Part shown: positions 46,859 through 56,482 of the stretch, piece by piece
Layout: the number at the start of each line of letters is the position of its first letter
Position numbering within the stretch: the stretch's first letter is position 1
NCBI GenBank assembly: GCA_030424545.1
Contig: JAUHWL010000008.1
Span: 62,001-126,000, forward strand
Length of the DNA: 64,000 nt
From: Bacteroidia bacterium
GTDB lineage: Bacteria > Bacteroidota > Bacteroidia > Flavobacteriales > Schleiferiaceae
Reading direction: 5' to 3'
Notes under the pieces: generated by a model
Databases searched by the model: none
Told to the model about the DNA's origin: nothing
What the model saw: the letters and a program-made list of their open reading frames with translations, nothing else
Translations under genes and position numbers: made by a program

Positions 46859-47671
46859 TTAGATGATTAAATCATCTTCGATAGATTGTTCTTGATCTGC
46901 AAATCCTGCAATTTGATTAAAAAGTGAAAAATTAATGAGAAAGGATATGGGAATTAAAAATAGCAATCCAATAAAAAGCGTAGCAAAGGAGCCAATAACA
47001 ACAATGAATCCAACAAGAATATTTAATATAAAGGCTTTAAAAAAAACTTTACTCATTAAATGTCTGCTGCTTTCCATGGCTTCCCAAAAACTAAAGTTGT
47101 AAAAAATTACATAATAGTTTGCCAGCATATAAAGAATTTGAATCACTATAGAAAAGATGATGTACAAAAAGAACATCCACCATTTAGCCATAATATTGAT
47201 GGCCATTTCTTGAAAAATTTCTTGTAGAGCAGCTTCGTTTTGTATGATGCTTGGGTCTTGAAACTCAAGAAGTAAATCGCCAAAAATTGGTATGAGCAAT
47301 ATGGCTAACAAACCATATTGTATAAGTTGTAGTACCAAATTCACTAGGATGAGTTGCATATAGTTGGTTTTAAAGCCTTCAAAAAAGGTTTCAAATGCTG
47401 GGTTTTCGCCAAGTATTTGTTTGCGTGCAAAAATGGCAAACCCCATAAGCAAGGCAGGTGTAACAAGAACTCCTACGGCAATCCCTCCAATAAAGGGAAT
47501 AAACATTCCGAACAACCCAGCAGCTATGCTAATGAAAAACATGACAATTAAAAACCCAATATAACTTCCGGCATTTTTACCGAACATGCTAAAGCCATCT
47601 TTTATGGCCTTGCCAATACTGAAATTTACCCCTTGAGATAGGCTAAGCTGAATGTAGTTTTTGTAATCCAT
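46859..47671 (-). CDS. Polytopic inner membrane protein, function unknown
   Basis: This 270-residue protein has about six hydrophobic segments. The start resembles membrane-sorting families of the DUF975/YciC type (SIGKAIKDGFSMFGKNAGSYIGFLIVMFFISIAAGLFG) and the tail is acidic (DQEQSIEDDLII). I do not recognise a catalytic motif. It stands alone, divergent from ribF, 160-odd bp from atpD. Confidence 0.7.
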   Translation of the reverse strand: MDYKNYIQLSLSQGVNFSIGKAIKDGFSMFGKNAGSYIGFLIVMFFISIAAGLFGMFIPFIGGIAVGVLVTPALLMGFAIFARKQILGENPAFETFFEGFKTNYMQLILVNLVLQLIQYGLLAILLIPIFGDLLLEFQDPSIIQNEAALQEIFQEMAINIMAKWWMFFLYIIFSIVIQILYMLANYYVIFYNFSFWEAMESSRHLMSKVFFKAFILNILVGFIVVIGSFATLFIGLLFLIPISFLINFSLFNQIAGFADQEQSIEDDLII

Positions 47672-47722
47672 AATTTTTGTTTTGTTCTTGGTATTTTCGG
47701 GGTCTAAATATAGTAACAGGAA

Positions 47723-48652
47723 GTGAAGGTTTATTATACTCTAGAAGATTTTAAGAAGTTAGACAATGCTGTAGTTACCACAGGTACTTTTGATGGGGTA
47801 CACATAGGGCACAGGCGCATATTAACAAGGCTGCAAGAGAGTGCGCAACGTTCTGGCGGAGAGTCGGTCTTGTTTACGCTTTTCCCACACCCGCGCTTGG
47901 TTTTACAGCCCGATTTAGATTTAAAACTAATTACTTCTTTAGAAGAAAAAGTGTATTTATTAGAAAAAACAGGTTTAGATCACCTAGTTGTTTTTCCGTT
48001 TACACAAGAGTTTTCTAAAACATCATCGTTAGAATTTGTTAGAAATATTCTGGTAAATGCTATCGGTGCTAAAAAATTGGTGATTGGTTACGATCATCAT
48101 TTTGGTAGAAACAGAGAAGGCACTTTTGAACATTTAAAAGAATTTGGACCTGTATATGGCTTTGATGTGGAAGAAATTCCGGCACAAGATATTGATGATG
48201 TAAAGGTAAGCTCAACCAAAATTAGAAAGGCTTTATTGCAGGGTGATGTAGCCTTGGCCAACAACTATTTAAACCATGAGTTTATGCTTTCTGGTTTTGT
48301 GGTGAGAGGCAATAGATTAGGAAGTAAACTAGGATATCCAACCGCAAATATTGAGTTAAAAGATGCACATAAAATTGTGCCGGCCGATGGTGTGTATGCG
48401 GTAAAAACTGAGCGCATTGCAGACAATAAAGTGTACACAGGCATGTGTAATATTGGCCACAGACCTACGGTAAGCGGTGTTTCTAAAACCATAGAAGTAA
48501 ATCTTTTTGACTTTAACGATGACCTTTATGGAGAACAGATTAGATTGTTTTTTGTGAAAAGGCTACGTGATGAATTAAAATTTAACGGCTTAGACGAATT
48601 AATTGCTCAACTTAAGAAAGATGAAAAACACAGTCGTGAAATTTTGGGTTAG
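47723..48652 (+). CDS. ribF: Bifunctional riboflavin kinase/FAD synthetase
   Basis: This 309-residue enzyme makes FMN and then FAD. The N-terminal adenylyltransferase domain has TTGTFDGVHIGHRRIL (about residues 19-34) and KLVIGYDHHFGRNREG, with VSSTKIRKAL closing it. The C-terminal flavokinase domain has GNRLGSKLGYPTANIELKD and GMCNIGHRPTV. The start is a GTG at 47723. The 3' end overlaps the next gene by 32 bp, so they are co-transcribed. Confidence 0.95.
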   Translation: MKVYYTLEDFKKLDNAVVTTGTFDGVHIGHRRILTRLQESAQRSGGESVLFTLFPHPRLVLQPDLDLKLITSLEEKVYLLEKTGLDHLVVFPFTQEFSKTSSLEFVRNILVNAIGAKKLVIGYDHHFGRNREGTFEHLKEFGPVYGFDVEEIPAQDIDDVKVSSTKIRKALLQGDVALANNYLNHEFMLSGFVVRGNRLGSKLGYPTANIELKDAHKIVPADGVYAVKTERIADNKVYTGMCNIGHRPTVSGVSKTIEVNLFDFNDDLYGEQIRLFFVKRLRDELKFNGLDELIAQLKKDEKHSREILG

Positions 48653-49208
48653 CGTTTTATTTATAGGTTTCTTTGGGAATGCCATGGCTCAGAAAAACGG
48701 GGTTTTTACCAGTTTAGATGTGGCTATGAAAAACCCGTTACAGGTATATAAATTAGAATTGCGTAAAAAAAGGTACAAAGTGTTGCCTGAGGAAATAAGG
48801 CAATTTAAAAACCTTACGGTGCTTGATTTGGGAAAAAATAAACTCTCTAATTTACCCGCGTGGTTTGCCGAGTTGCAGTTTTTAGAAGAACTTACGTTAA
48901 CCAAAAACAATTTTTATAGAATACCCGATGCCGTTGGCCAACTGACACATTTGCGCATTTTGGTTTTAGATAGAAACCCGTTGAATCAATTAAATAGCAA
49001 TGTGGGTGATTTAAAAAGTTTAGAGGTTCTCAATTTGTGGAATACCCAAGTAGAATCGCTACCTGAATCAATCTCTGCTTTAAAAAATTTAAAAGTTTTG
49101 GATTTGCGCAACACACTTATTTACAAAGAAGATTTGCCAACCTATCAAAAAATATTGCCCAATACCGAAATTCAGGTAACCAACGGCTGCGATTGCAAAA
49201 CGCGCTAA
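48621..49208 (+). CDS. Secreted leucine-rich repeat protein
   Basis: This 195-residue protein has a signal peptide (VVKFWVSVLFIGFFGNAMAQ). About five leucine-rich repeats of the LxxLxxLxLxxNxLxxLP type follow (for example LTVLDLGKNKLSNLPAWFAEL), then a short cysteine-containing tail. I start it at the ATG at 48621, which begins the signal peptide. Its TAA (49206-49208) overlaps a stray copy of the ubiA 3' end on the other strand, which marks the old convergent junction. The role is probably protein-protein contact. Confidence 0.85.
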   Translation: MKNTVVKFWVSVLFIGFFGNAMAQKNGVFTSLDVAMKNPLQVYKLELRKKRYKVLPEEIRQFKNLTVLDLGKNKLSNLPAWFAELQFLEELTLTKNNFYRIPDAVGQLTHLRILVLDRNPLNQLNSNVGDLKSLEVLNLWNTQVESLPESISALKNLKVLDLRNTLIYKEDLPTYQKILPNTEIQVTNGCDCKTR

Positions 49209-49231
49209 AGTGCAAACAAGGCAAGGCTGAA
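49205..49231 (-). pseudogene. Displaced ubiA 3' end; left direct repeat of the CRISPR-Cas module
   Basis: On the minus strand this stretch encodes FSLALFAL and a TAG stop, identical in protein to the last eight residues of the prenyltransferase at 56483-57361. The two copies match at 23 of 27 bases, and all four differences are synonymous. Beyond it the sequence diverges. It overlaps the stop of the leucine-rich repeat gene, as a convergent neighbour would. I read it as the remnant left when the cas12a-to-array module was inserted. Confidence 0.75.
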
Positions 49232-49314
49232 TTTCATGTATTTATTGTGGTTTATTTATAAGGAATATTGAAAAGTATTAAGCATATTGGCCTTAATTAA
49301 TTTTAAAATTCCCT

Positions 49315-52300
49315 ATGAAGAATATGATTGATTTCACAAACAAATTTCAGCTTTCCAAAACGCTTCGTTTCGAGTTACGTCCTGTGGGCAAAACGCTAGA
49401 AAACATCAAGAAAAAAGGTCTGATAACCAAAGATCAAGAACGTGCTGTCAGTTATCAAAAAATGAAAAAAACCATAGATGGTTTTCACAAATATTTTATT
49501 GAGCTGGCGATGCGAGATACCAAAATTTATGGTCTAAATGAATTTGCAGAAATGTATCACGCTACACCTGAGCGTAAAAAAGAAGAATCTTTTAAAAAAA
49601 AATTTGCTAAAAAACAAGAAGAGTTAAGAAAACAAATAGCAAAAGGGTTTAATACGGGAGAGGCTAAAGAAATTTACGCCAAGATTGACAAAAAAGAACT
49701 TATTACTGAGCTATTGGTGGATTGGAAAAAAACACAGCAAAGTGAGGATATTTACTTTGATGAAAAATTCAAAGGCTTTACCACATATTTTGGAGGGTTT
49801 CACGAAAACCGAAAAAACATGTACACCGATAAGGAGCAAAGCACTGCTATTGCTTACCGATTGATACATGAAAACTTGCCGAAGTTTCTAGACAATATTA
49901 AAACTTTTGAGAAGCTTATTGAAATAGAACAATTGCAAGAAAATTGCAAAACACTATATAAAGAAATTGAAGAGTACCTCAATATAAACTCTATAGACGA
50001 AGCTTTTTCACTATCATATTTCAATGATGTGCTTTCGCAAAACGGTATTACTGTTTACAATTTAATTGTTGGTGGTAGAGCAACAGAAGGGAAGAAGAAA
50101 ATTCAAGGGCTCAATGAATACATCAACTTATACAACCAAAAACAAGAGAAAAAAAATAGATTACCCAAACTTAAACCGCTTTATAAACAAATTTTAAGCG
50201 ATAGAATTGGTGTATCATTTATGCAAGAAAAATTTGAGGAAAGCCAAGATGTGCTTAATGCAATTGAAAACTACTACAAAGCAAATTTGGTTGATTTTGA
50301 AGTAGAAGGTAAAAATGAAACTGAAAACACTCTACTTGAGCTGCAAAAATTATTGGCCTCTATTCCTGATGAAAGTGCTTTTAACACAAGTAAAATTTAC
50401 ATTAGAAATGACAAAGCGTTAACGGATATTTCTAATGCCATTTTTAACGATTGGGGGCTTATAAAAGCTGCACTAGAATTTAAATTTTTACAAAGCATAG
50501 TTATTGGTAAAAAGGGTATAACCAATAAGCAAGAAAAAGAAAAAGAACAATTTTTAAAACAACCCCACTTTAGCATTGCCGAAATTGAAGATGCGCTTTT
50601 GCTTTATAAAAACGAAGTAGAAAAACTGCATGATTTAACTCCAGAAACAAAGCCATTAACCAATTATTTTACAACACATTTTAAAGCGTTAAAAAAAGAA
50701 GGCAGCGAAAAGGAAGTTGATTTTATTACAAACATTACAGCAAAATACAGCTGTATTAAAGGCATCTTAAACACAGATTATCCTGAGGGTAAAAACCTGC
50801 ACCAAGACCAAAAAACCATTGACAACATTAAAGTGTTTTTAGATAGTTTGATGGAATTGCTACACTTTGTTAAACCGCTAGCCTTGCCAAAAGATAGCAC
50901 ACTAGAAAAAGACGAAAACTTCTACAGTCATTTTGAAAGCTACTATGACCAATTGGATTTGCTAGTGCCTCTTTACAACAAAGTGCGCAACTATGCTACC
51001 CAGAAACCATATAGTATAGAGAAGTTTAAATTTAACTTTGAGAATGCGCAATTGCTAAATGGTTGGGATGCCAACAAAGAGCGTGACTACCTTACTTCTA
51101 TACTTAGAAAAGATGGAAACTACTTTTTGGCCGTCATGGATAAAAATCACAATAAAGTTTTTCAAAACATTGATGAACACACCAAAGGCGAATCTTTCGA
51201 AAAGTTGATTTACAAACTTTTACCTGGTGTAAATAAAATGTTGCCCAAAGTTTTTTTCTCAAATAAAAACATTGATTATTTCGCACCAAGTAATGAATTG
51301 CTTGATAAGTATAAATTGGGCACACATAAAAAAGGTGAGTATTTTTCTTTAAAAGATTGCCACAATCTAATTGACTTCTTTAAATCATCTATCAACAAGC
51401 ATGAAAGTTGGAAGAATTTTGACTTTAAATTTTCGCCAACAAGCTCGTATGAAGATTTAAGTGATTTTTATAAGGAGGTGGCTGATCAAGGTTATAAACT
51501 AAATTTTCAAAAAGTTTCTGTAGATTTTATACATGAATTAATTGAAGATGGCAAACTCTACCTCTTCCAGATTTACAACAAAGACTTTTCGCCTCACAGC
51601 AAAGGCAAACCCAATATGCACACCTTGTATTGGAAAGCGTTGTTTGATGAAGAAAATCTAAAGGATGTTGTGTACAAACTCAATGGGCAAGCAGAAATGT
51701 TTTACCGCAAAAAGTCTATTGACAAACCAACCGTGCACGCAGCGAATGAGCCTATAGAAAACAAAAACCCAAAAGCCGAGAAAAAGACCAGCACCTTTGA
51801 ATATGACATTGTAAAAGACAAACGATTTACCGTAGATAAGTTTCAGTTTCATGTGCCCATTACCATGAATTACAAAGCGCGCGGAACCGACTTTATAAAT
51901 AACGATGTGCTTGACTACCTTAAAAACAACCCAGATGTAAATATTATTGGAATAGACCGAGGCGAAAGACACTTGATATACATTACCGTAATAGACCAAC
52001 AGGGCAACATTAAGATAGACGAAGACGGCAACCCCATGCAATATTCTTTAAATGATATTGTAAGTAAATACAAAGGTGCCAATGGTAAAATGGTAGAAAA
52101 ACTAACGCCATACCATACCCTATTACATAACAAAGAAAAAGAGCGAGACGAAGCCCGAAAAAATTGGGGTACCATAGAAACCATTAAAGAGCTTAAAGAA
52201 GGCTACATAAGCCAAGTAGTTCATATTATTACCAAATTGATGGTGCAGCACAATGCCATAGTTGTAATGGAAGACTTAAACTTTGGTTTTAAACGCGGAC

Positions 52301-53175
52301 GCTTTAAGGTTGAAAAGCAAGTGTACCAGAAATTAGAAAAAATGCTGATAGATAAACTTAACTATTTGGTTTTAAAAGATAAACTGCCTAGCCAACCTGC
52401 CGGAATTTACAAAGCGCTGCAACTCACCAATAAATTTAAAAGCTTTAAAGATTTAGGTAAACAAAGTGGCTTCTTGTTTTACGTGCCCGCTTGGAATACA
52501 AGTAAAATTGACCCCACTACAGGTTTTGTAAATCTCTTTTACACCAAATATGAAAGTGTGCCAAAAGCACATACTTTCTTCAGTCAATTTGATAGCATAC
52601 GTTACAATACGGCCGAAAAACATTTTGAGTTTACTTTTGATTATATCAACTTTACCAAACGCGCAGAAGGAACTCGCACCCAATGGAGCATTTGCACCCA
52701 AGGCGATAGAATTCTTACGTTTAGAAACCCAAAGCAAAATAACCAGTGGGATAATAAAAAAGTAAACCTAACCCAACAGTTTGAAGACTTTTTTGGCAGC
52801 AATGCCATAACTTATGGAGACGGAAATGATTTGAAGAATCAAATTCTTTCTAAAAACGAAAAAGCCTTTTTCGAAAAGCTTTTGCACCTTTTTAAACTTA
52901 CCCTACAGATGCGCAATAGCATTACCAATAGTACAAACCCCGAAGACGACTATTTAATTTCTCCTGTAAAAAATAATACAGGAGAGTTTTACGATAGCCG
53001 CAAAGCGCCAGCCGCATTGCCACAAGATGCCGATGCCAATGGGGCTTATCATATTGCCAAGAAAGGTTTATGGGCCTTACAAACTATAAACCAACACAAT
53101 GATGAATGGAAGAAAATTAAGCTAGCTATTAGCAATAAAGATTGGCTCAACTTTGTACAATCTAATGCCCTTTGA
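49315..53175 (+). CDS. cas12a: Type V-A CRISPR effector nuclease Cas12a (Cpf1)
   Basis: This 1286-residue single effector processes its own pre-crRNA and cuts target DNA with one RuvC domain. The N-terminus FTNKFQLSKTLRFELRPVGKTL is diagnostic. RuvC catalytic residues are D881 (GIDRGERH), E986 (VMEDLNFGF) and D1240 (DADANGAYH). The Nuc-domain arginine is R1200 (LQMRNS), and the bridge-helix tryptophan is W951. The crRNA-processing residues known in Francisella Cas12a are conserved as H808, K817, K834 and F838. The PAM-contacting lysine is K645 (MLPKVFF). The protein looks complete and active. It is followed by cas4, cas1, cas2 and the array. Confidence 0.99.
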   Translation: MKNMIDFTNKFQLSKTLRFELRPVGKTLENIKKKGLITKDQERAVSYQKMKKTIDGFHKYFIELAMRDTKIYGLNEFAEMYHATPERKKEESFKKKFAKKQEELRKQIAKGFNTGEAKEIYAKIDKKELITELLVDWKKTQQSEDIYFDEKFKGFTTYFGGFHENRKNMYTDKEQSTAIAYRLIHENLPKFLDNIKTFEKLIEIEQLQENCKTLYKEIEEYLNINSIDEAFSLSYFNDVLSQNGITVYNLIVGGRATEGKKKIQGLNEYINLYNQKQEKKNRLPKLKPLYKQILSDRIGVSFMQEKFEESQDVLNAIENYYKANLVDFEVEGKNETENTLLELQKLLASIPDESAFNTSKIYIRNDKALTDISNAIFNDWGLIKAALEFKFLQSIVIGKKGITNKQEKEKEQFLKQPHFSIAEIEDALLLYKNEVEKLHDLTPETKPLTNYFTTHFKALKKEGSEKEVDFITNITAKYSCIKGILNTDYPEGKNLHQDQKTIDNIKVFLDSLMELLHFVKPLALPKDSTLEKDENFYSHFESYYDQLDLLVPLYNKVRNYATQKPYSIEKFKFNFENAQLLNGWDANKERDYLTSILRKDGNYFLAVMDKNHNKVFQNIDEHTKGESFEKLIYKLLPGVNKMLPKVFFSNKNIDYFAPSNELLDKYKLGTHKKGEYFSLKDCHNLIDFFKSSINKHESWKNFDFKFSPTSSYEDLSDFYKEVADQGYKLNFQKVSVDFIHELIEDGKLYLFQIYNKDFSPHSKGKPNMHTLYWKALFDEENLKDVVYKLNGQAEMFYRKKSIDKPTVHAANEPIENKNPKAEKKTSTFEYDIVKDKRFTVDKFQFHVPITMNYKARGTDFINNDVLDYLKNNPDVNIIGIDRGERHLIYITVIDQQGNIKIDEDGNPMQYSLNDIVSKYKGANGKMVEKLTPYHTLLHNKEKERDEARKNWGTIETIKELKEGYISQVVHIITKLMVQHNAIVVMEDLNFGFKRGRFKVEKQVYQKLEKMLIDKLNYLVLKDKLPSQPAGIYKALQLTNKFKSFKDLGKQSGFLFYVPAWNTSKIDPTTGFVNLFYTKYESVPKAHTFFSQFDSIRYNTAEKHFEFTFDYINFTKRAEGTRTQWSICTQGDRILTFRNPKQNNQWDNKKVNLTQQFEDFFGSNAITYGDGNDLKNQILSKNEKAFFEKLLHLFKLTLQMRNSITNSTNPEDDYLISPVKNNTGEFYDSRKAPAALPQDADANGAYHIAKKGLWALQTINQHNDEWKKIKLAISNKDWLNFVQSNAL

Positions 53176-53271
53176 TTTAATTAAAAAGCTAGCTGCCGTG
53201 AGTTAGAAAAAGCTTAGGCACGGTAATTGCCTCAACAACAGTTCTTTGACATTTTGTAAAACCACTTAACC

Positions 53272-53835
53272 ATGGAAACGTTTTTACCCATCTCGTATCT
53301 TAACGATTTTGTATTTTGCCCCTATTCCATTTATCTGCATCAGGTTTTTGACAACAACAAGGAGGTTGTTTATACCGCAAAACCACAGCAAAGAGGAAAG
53401 ACAGCACACCAAATTATTGATACACAAAACAAGCCGAAGAATAACATTCTTAAAGGCGCGTATGTACTTTCAAATAAACTAGGTGTTTATGGAAAAATTG
53501 ATACGCTTTATACAAAAAAGCAAAAATTAGTAGAAAGCAAGTTTCAAATTAAAACCATTTACCGCGGCTATCTTTATCAGCTTTGGGCGCAATACTTTGC
53601 GCTCACAGAAATGGGCTTTTCCATCAAAGAATTAAATTTCTTTTCTATGCGCGAAAGGCAAACCATTCCTATTAAAATTCCTGGCCAAGTAGAATTTGAT
53701 GAGTTGAGAGCGCACATTAAAAAAATTGCACGTTTCAACTTTGAATCAGAAATAAATGTTAACCCCGTAAAGTGTCAGCATTGCATTTATGCTGCACTTT
53801 GCGACAAAACCAACCTAGACCATGTTTACGCATAA
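53272..53835 (+). CDS. cas4: CRISPR-associated exonuclease Cas4
   Basis: This 187-residue iron-sulfur PD-(D/E)XK nuclease trims prespacers and helps select their PAM. The cluster cysteines are C16, C168, C171 and C177, and the nuclease residues are H46, D77 (GKID), E88 and K90 (ESK). All are intact. A 96-bp spacer after cas12a, which includes a TTCTTTGACATTTTG stretch, may hold a separate promoter. The stop lies 14 bp inside cas1. Confidence 0.96.
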   Translation: METFLPISYLNDFVFCPYSIYLHQVFDNNKEVVYTAKPQQRGKTAHQIIDTQNKPKNNILKGAYVLSNKLGVYGKIDTLYTKKQKLVESKFQIKTIYRGYLYQLWAQYFALTEMGFSIKELNFFSMRERQTIPIKIPGQVEFDELRAHIKKIARFNFESEINVNPVKCQHCIYAALCDKTNLDHVYA

Positions 53836-54793
53836 AGACATCCAAAACCGCAGCCTGTTTGTAATTAACGGCACCGAGCACCAAAAGCTAAAAGTTTCTG
53901 CTGGCCGGCTAATGCTAGAAAACACAGAAACCCAAAAGGCCATTACAAAGCTTCCTTTCCCAAAAATTCTGAGTTTAATGGTGGTTGGGCATACTACCGT
54001 TACCACAGCACTTATTGAGCATTGCAACAAACACGGCATTCCGCTGGTGGTAATGAAACCCAACTTTAGACCCGTATTTTATTTTGGTAATATGGCCGAA
54101 GCTAATTTTTTACTTCGCAAAAAGCAGTTCGAAAACAGCAAAGGCGTTTTACCCATTGCCAAAGTTTTGGTGCGCAACAAAATTCAAAATCAACTAAAAT
54201 TGATTTTGAAATCGCGCGAAAAAAACGCATTCACTAAAAGTGCAAAAGCAACCATTGCATTAACTGATGTTGCAATAAAAAATGCGATTGATTACAGAGA
54301 GTTGATGGGCATTGAAGGAAAAGTGGCTAAACTATTTTTTGCATCGTATTTTAATTTTTACGATTGGCAACGCAGGCAGCCCAGAGTAAAACAAGACAGC
54401 TTAAATGCCACTTTAGATATTGGCTATACCATGCTATTTAATTACATAGATTGTATGTTGCGTCTTTTCGGTTTTGACCCATACATGGGCGTATATCACC
54501 AACTTTGGTTTAGACGTAAAAGTTTGGTGTGCGATTTAATGGAACCTTTTAGATGCATTGTAGAGCATCAAATACGCAAATCGTTAAAATATGGTACATT
54601 TAAAAAAAGCGACTTTAAGCTGCACAACAACGCCTATTATTTAAAGCGCAAAAAAAGTGCGGTTTATACCAAAGTTTTTTTCGAAGCCATTGTTGCCCAC
54701 AAAAACGAAATCTATACCTACATTCAAAGCTATTACCGCTGCTTTATGGGGCGTAAAAGTGTAACCTCTTATCCTGTTTTTAATTATGAATAA
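53822..54793 (+). CDS. cas1: CRISPR-associated integrase Cas1
   Basis: This 323-residue integrase inserts new spacers at the leader end of the array together with Cas2. The metal-binding residues are E165 (GIEGKVAKLFF), H226 (VYHQLWFR) and D238, with E241 in the DLMEPFR motif. Length and domain order (N-terminal beta-sandwich, C-terminal helical) are normal. It overlaps cas4 by 14 bp and cas2 by 8 bp, so the adaptation genes form one translational unit. Confidence 0.98.
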   Translation: MFTHKDIQNRSLFVINGTEHQKLKVSAGRLMLENTETQKAITKLPFPKILSLMVVGHTTVTTALIEHCNKHGIPLVVMKPNFRPVFYFGNMAEANFLLRKKQFENSKGVLPIAKVLVRNKIQNQLKLILKSREKNAFTKSAKATIALTDVAIKNAIDYRELMGIEGKVAKLFFASYFNFYDWQRRQPRVKQDSLNATLDIGYTMLFNYIDCMLRLFGFDPYMGVYHQLWFRRKSLVCDLMEPFRCIVEHQIRKSLKYGTFKKSDFKLHNNAYYLKRKKSAVYTKVFFEAIVAHKNEIYTYIQSYYRCFMGRKSVTSYPVFNYE

Positions 54794-55064
54794 CGTAATT
54801 ATAGTTGCCTACGACATTTCTAATAATAAAACGCGATCTAAATTTTCAAAGTTTTTGCAACAATTTGGTGTACGCGTTCAGTTTTCGGTTTATGAAATTC
54901 AAAGCTCAAAGCGGGTATTAAATATTGTAAAATCTGCCATAAAAGCGAATTTTAAAAAGCTGTTTGAAGATGGAGATAGCATTTACATATTTACAACCAA
55001 TCAATCTAAAACGGAAAGATATGGTAGTGCTAAGTTGTTAGACAATGATTTAATCATTTTATAA
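54786..55064 (+). CDS. cas2: CRISPR-associated protein Cas2
   Basis: This 92-residue ferredoxin-fold protein starts with VIIVAYDISNNKTRSKFSKFLQQFGVRVQFSVYE, the family signature with the conserved Asp (D10). It bridges two Cas1 dimers during spacer integration. It is the last protein gene of the operon. The CRISPR leader begins immediately after its stop. Confidence 0.97.
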   Translation: MNNVIIVAYDISNNKTRSKFSKFLQQFGVRVQFSVYEIQSSKRVLNIVKSAIKANFKKLFEDGDSIYIFTTNQSKTERYGSAKLLDNDLIIL

Positions 55065-55247
55065 CAAACCTTTAGTATGTTCGGTTTTTTTAAAATCTAT
55101 TCTTTAATTCTAATCAACTGCAATACTTCAAGATAGACGGGTTTATTAAATATTGGTTTTCTAAAAGGGGGGGGTAAAAGCCCAACAACTATATTTGTGC
55201 CATCCTTTGCTAGGTAAAGCATATAGGTACTATTGTACTTGCTTTGA
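55065..55247 (+). promoter_or_regulatory. CRISPR leader with probable crRNA promoter
   Basis: This 183-bp A+T-rich stretch lies between cas2 and the first repeat. TATATTTG at 55190-55197 fits the TAnnTTTG -7 box, about 50 bases before the first repeat. A run of eight G (55167-55174) lies just upstream, where the -33 region would be. A small inverted repeat (GTAC-TATT-GTAC) lies near 55228-55239. New spacers should be added at this end. Confidence 0.75.
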
Positions 55248-56473
55248 GGCTACAAAGCCTTTTAAATTTCTACTATCGTAGATCAACAGCTGCGCAAGGC
55301 GATAAAGCTGGGCTACAAAGCCTTTTAAATTTCTACTATCGTAGATATGATTAAAACAGGGCTTAGTATTGGGGGCTACAAAGCCTTTTAAATTTCTACT
55401 ATCGTAGATGGTCTGTTGTTAGGTTTATTGTGCCACCGGCTACAAAGCCTTTTAAATTTCTACTATCGTAGATGGCCGAAATACAAATCGCCTGTTTGCA
55501 GGGCTACAAAGCCTTTTAAATTTCTACTATCGTAGATATGATTTCGCGCTCTTCTTTTCCCGGGGCTACAAAGCCTTTTAAATTTCTACTATCGTAGATC
55601 TAGATGCAGGGTTTAATTTAGTTGCTGGCTACAAAGCCTTTTAAATTTCTACTATCGTAGATGTTAATAGATCTGTTATGTTTAGTATGGGCTACAAAGC
55701 CTTTTAAATTTCTACTATCGTAGATAAAAGTCTATAAAAATAAAAACGGTTAAGGCTACAAAGCCTTTTAAATTTCTACTATCGTAGATTCGAAACCAAT
55801 ACGCGCCAACTTATCGGGCTACAAAGCCTTTTAAATTTCTACTATCGTAGATAACGGCTTACAATCGTTTAATTTGTTGGCTACAAAGCCTTTTAAATTT
55901 CTACTATCGTAGATTGGGGCTTGCCCCTTGTAATAGTTATGGCTACAAAGCCTTTTAAATTTCTACTATCGTAGATTGGGTTCTAACGGTATTGGTGGGT
56001 TGAGGCTACAAAGCCTTTTAAATTTCTACTATCGTAGATACTGGTTGGGCATATTGTTTGAAAACTGGGCTACAAAGCCTTTTAAATTTCTACTATCGTA
56101 GATCTGACACCGAGGTTGGAGATGTTTTTGCAGGCTACAAAGCCTTTTAAATTTCTACTATCGTAGATGTGGCGGGAACATTTCTCTACATGAAAGGCTA
56201 CAAAGCCTTTTAAATTTCTACTATCGTAGATTGCAAACCTATGATATTTTTCGCTTAGGCTACAAAGCCTTTTAAATTTCTACTATCGTAGATCGAGCAA
56301 TGATATAGCTGTTGGCGATGAAGGCTACAAAGCCTTTTAAATTTCTACTATCGTAGATCCACCATATCAATGCCATTTACAGTGGCTACAAAGCCTTTTA
56401 AATTTCTACTATCGTAGATTTTACGTTGCCTTTGTTTTGGGCAGATGGCTACAAAGCCTTTTAAATTTCTACT
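55248..56473 (+). CRISPR. Type V-A CRISPR array, 20 repeats and 19 spacers
   Basis: Nineteen identical 36-bp repeats start at 55248, 55311, 55374, 55438, 55502, 55564, 55627, 55690, 55754, 55817, 55879, 55941, 56004, 56068, 56133, 56196, 56258, 56323 and 56384. A twentieth at 56447 keeps only the first 27 bases. Each repeat ends in AATTTCTACTATCGTAGAT, the Cas12a crRNA handle with stem TCTAC/GTAGA and loop TATC. The first 12 bases can form GGCT-ACAA-AGCC. Spacers are 25-29 nt, all different. The array reads in the same direction as the cas genes, and its degenerate end lies nine bases from the convergent ubiA stop. Confidence 0.99.
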
Positions 56474-56482
56474 TTATAGGTG

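Noticed and set aside
55284-56446. Self-targeting spacers against this window
   Set aside because: The longest matches I could find by eye were about 10-11 bases, which is expected by chance.
55065-56482. A tracrRNA or anti-repeat near the array
   Set aside because: Type V-A needs none, and I saw no partial antisense copy of the repeat in the leader or around the cas genes.
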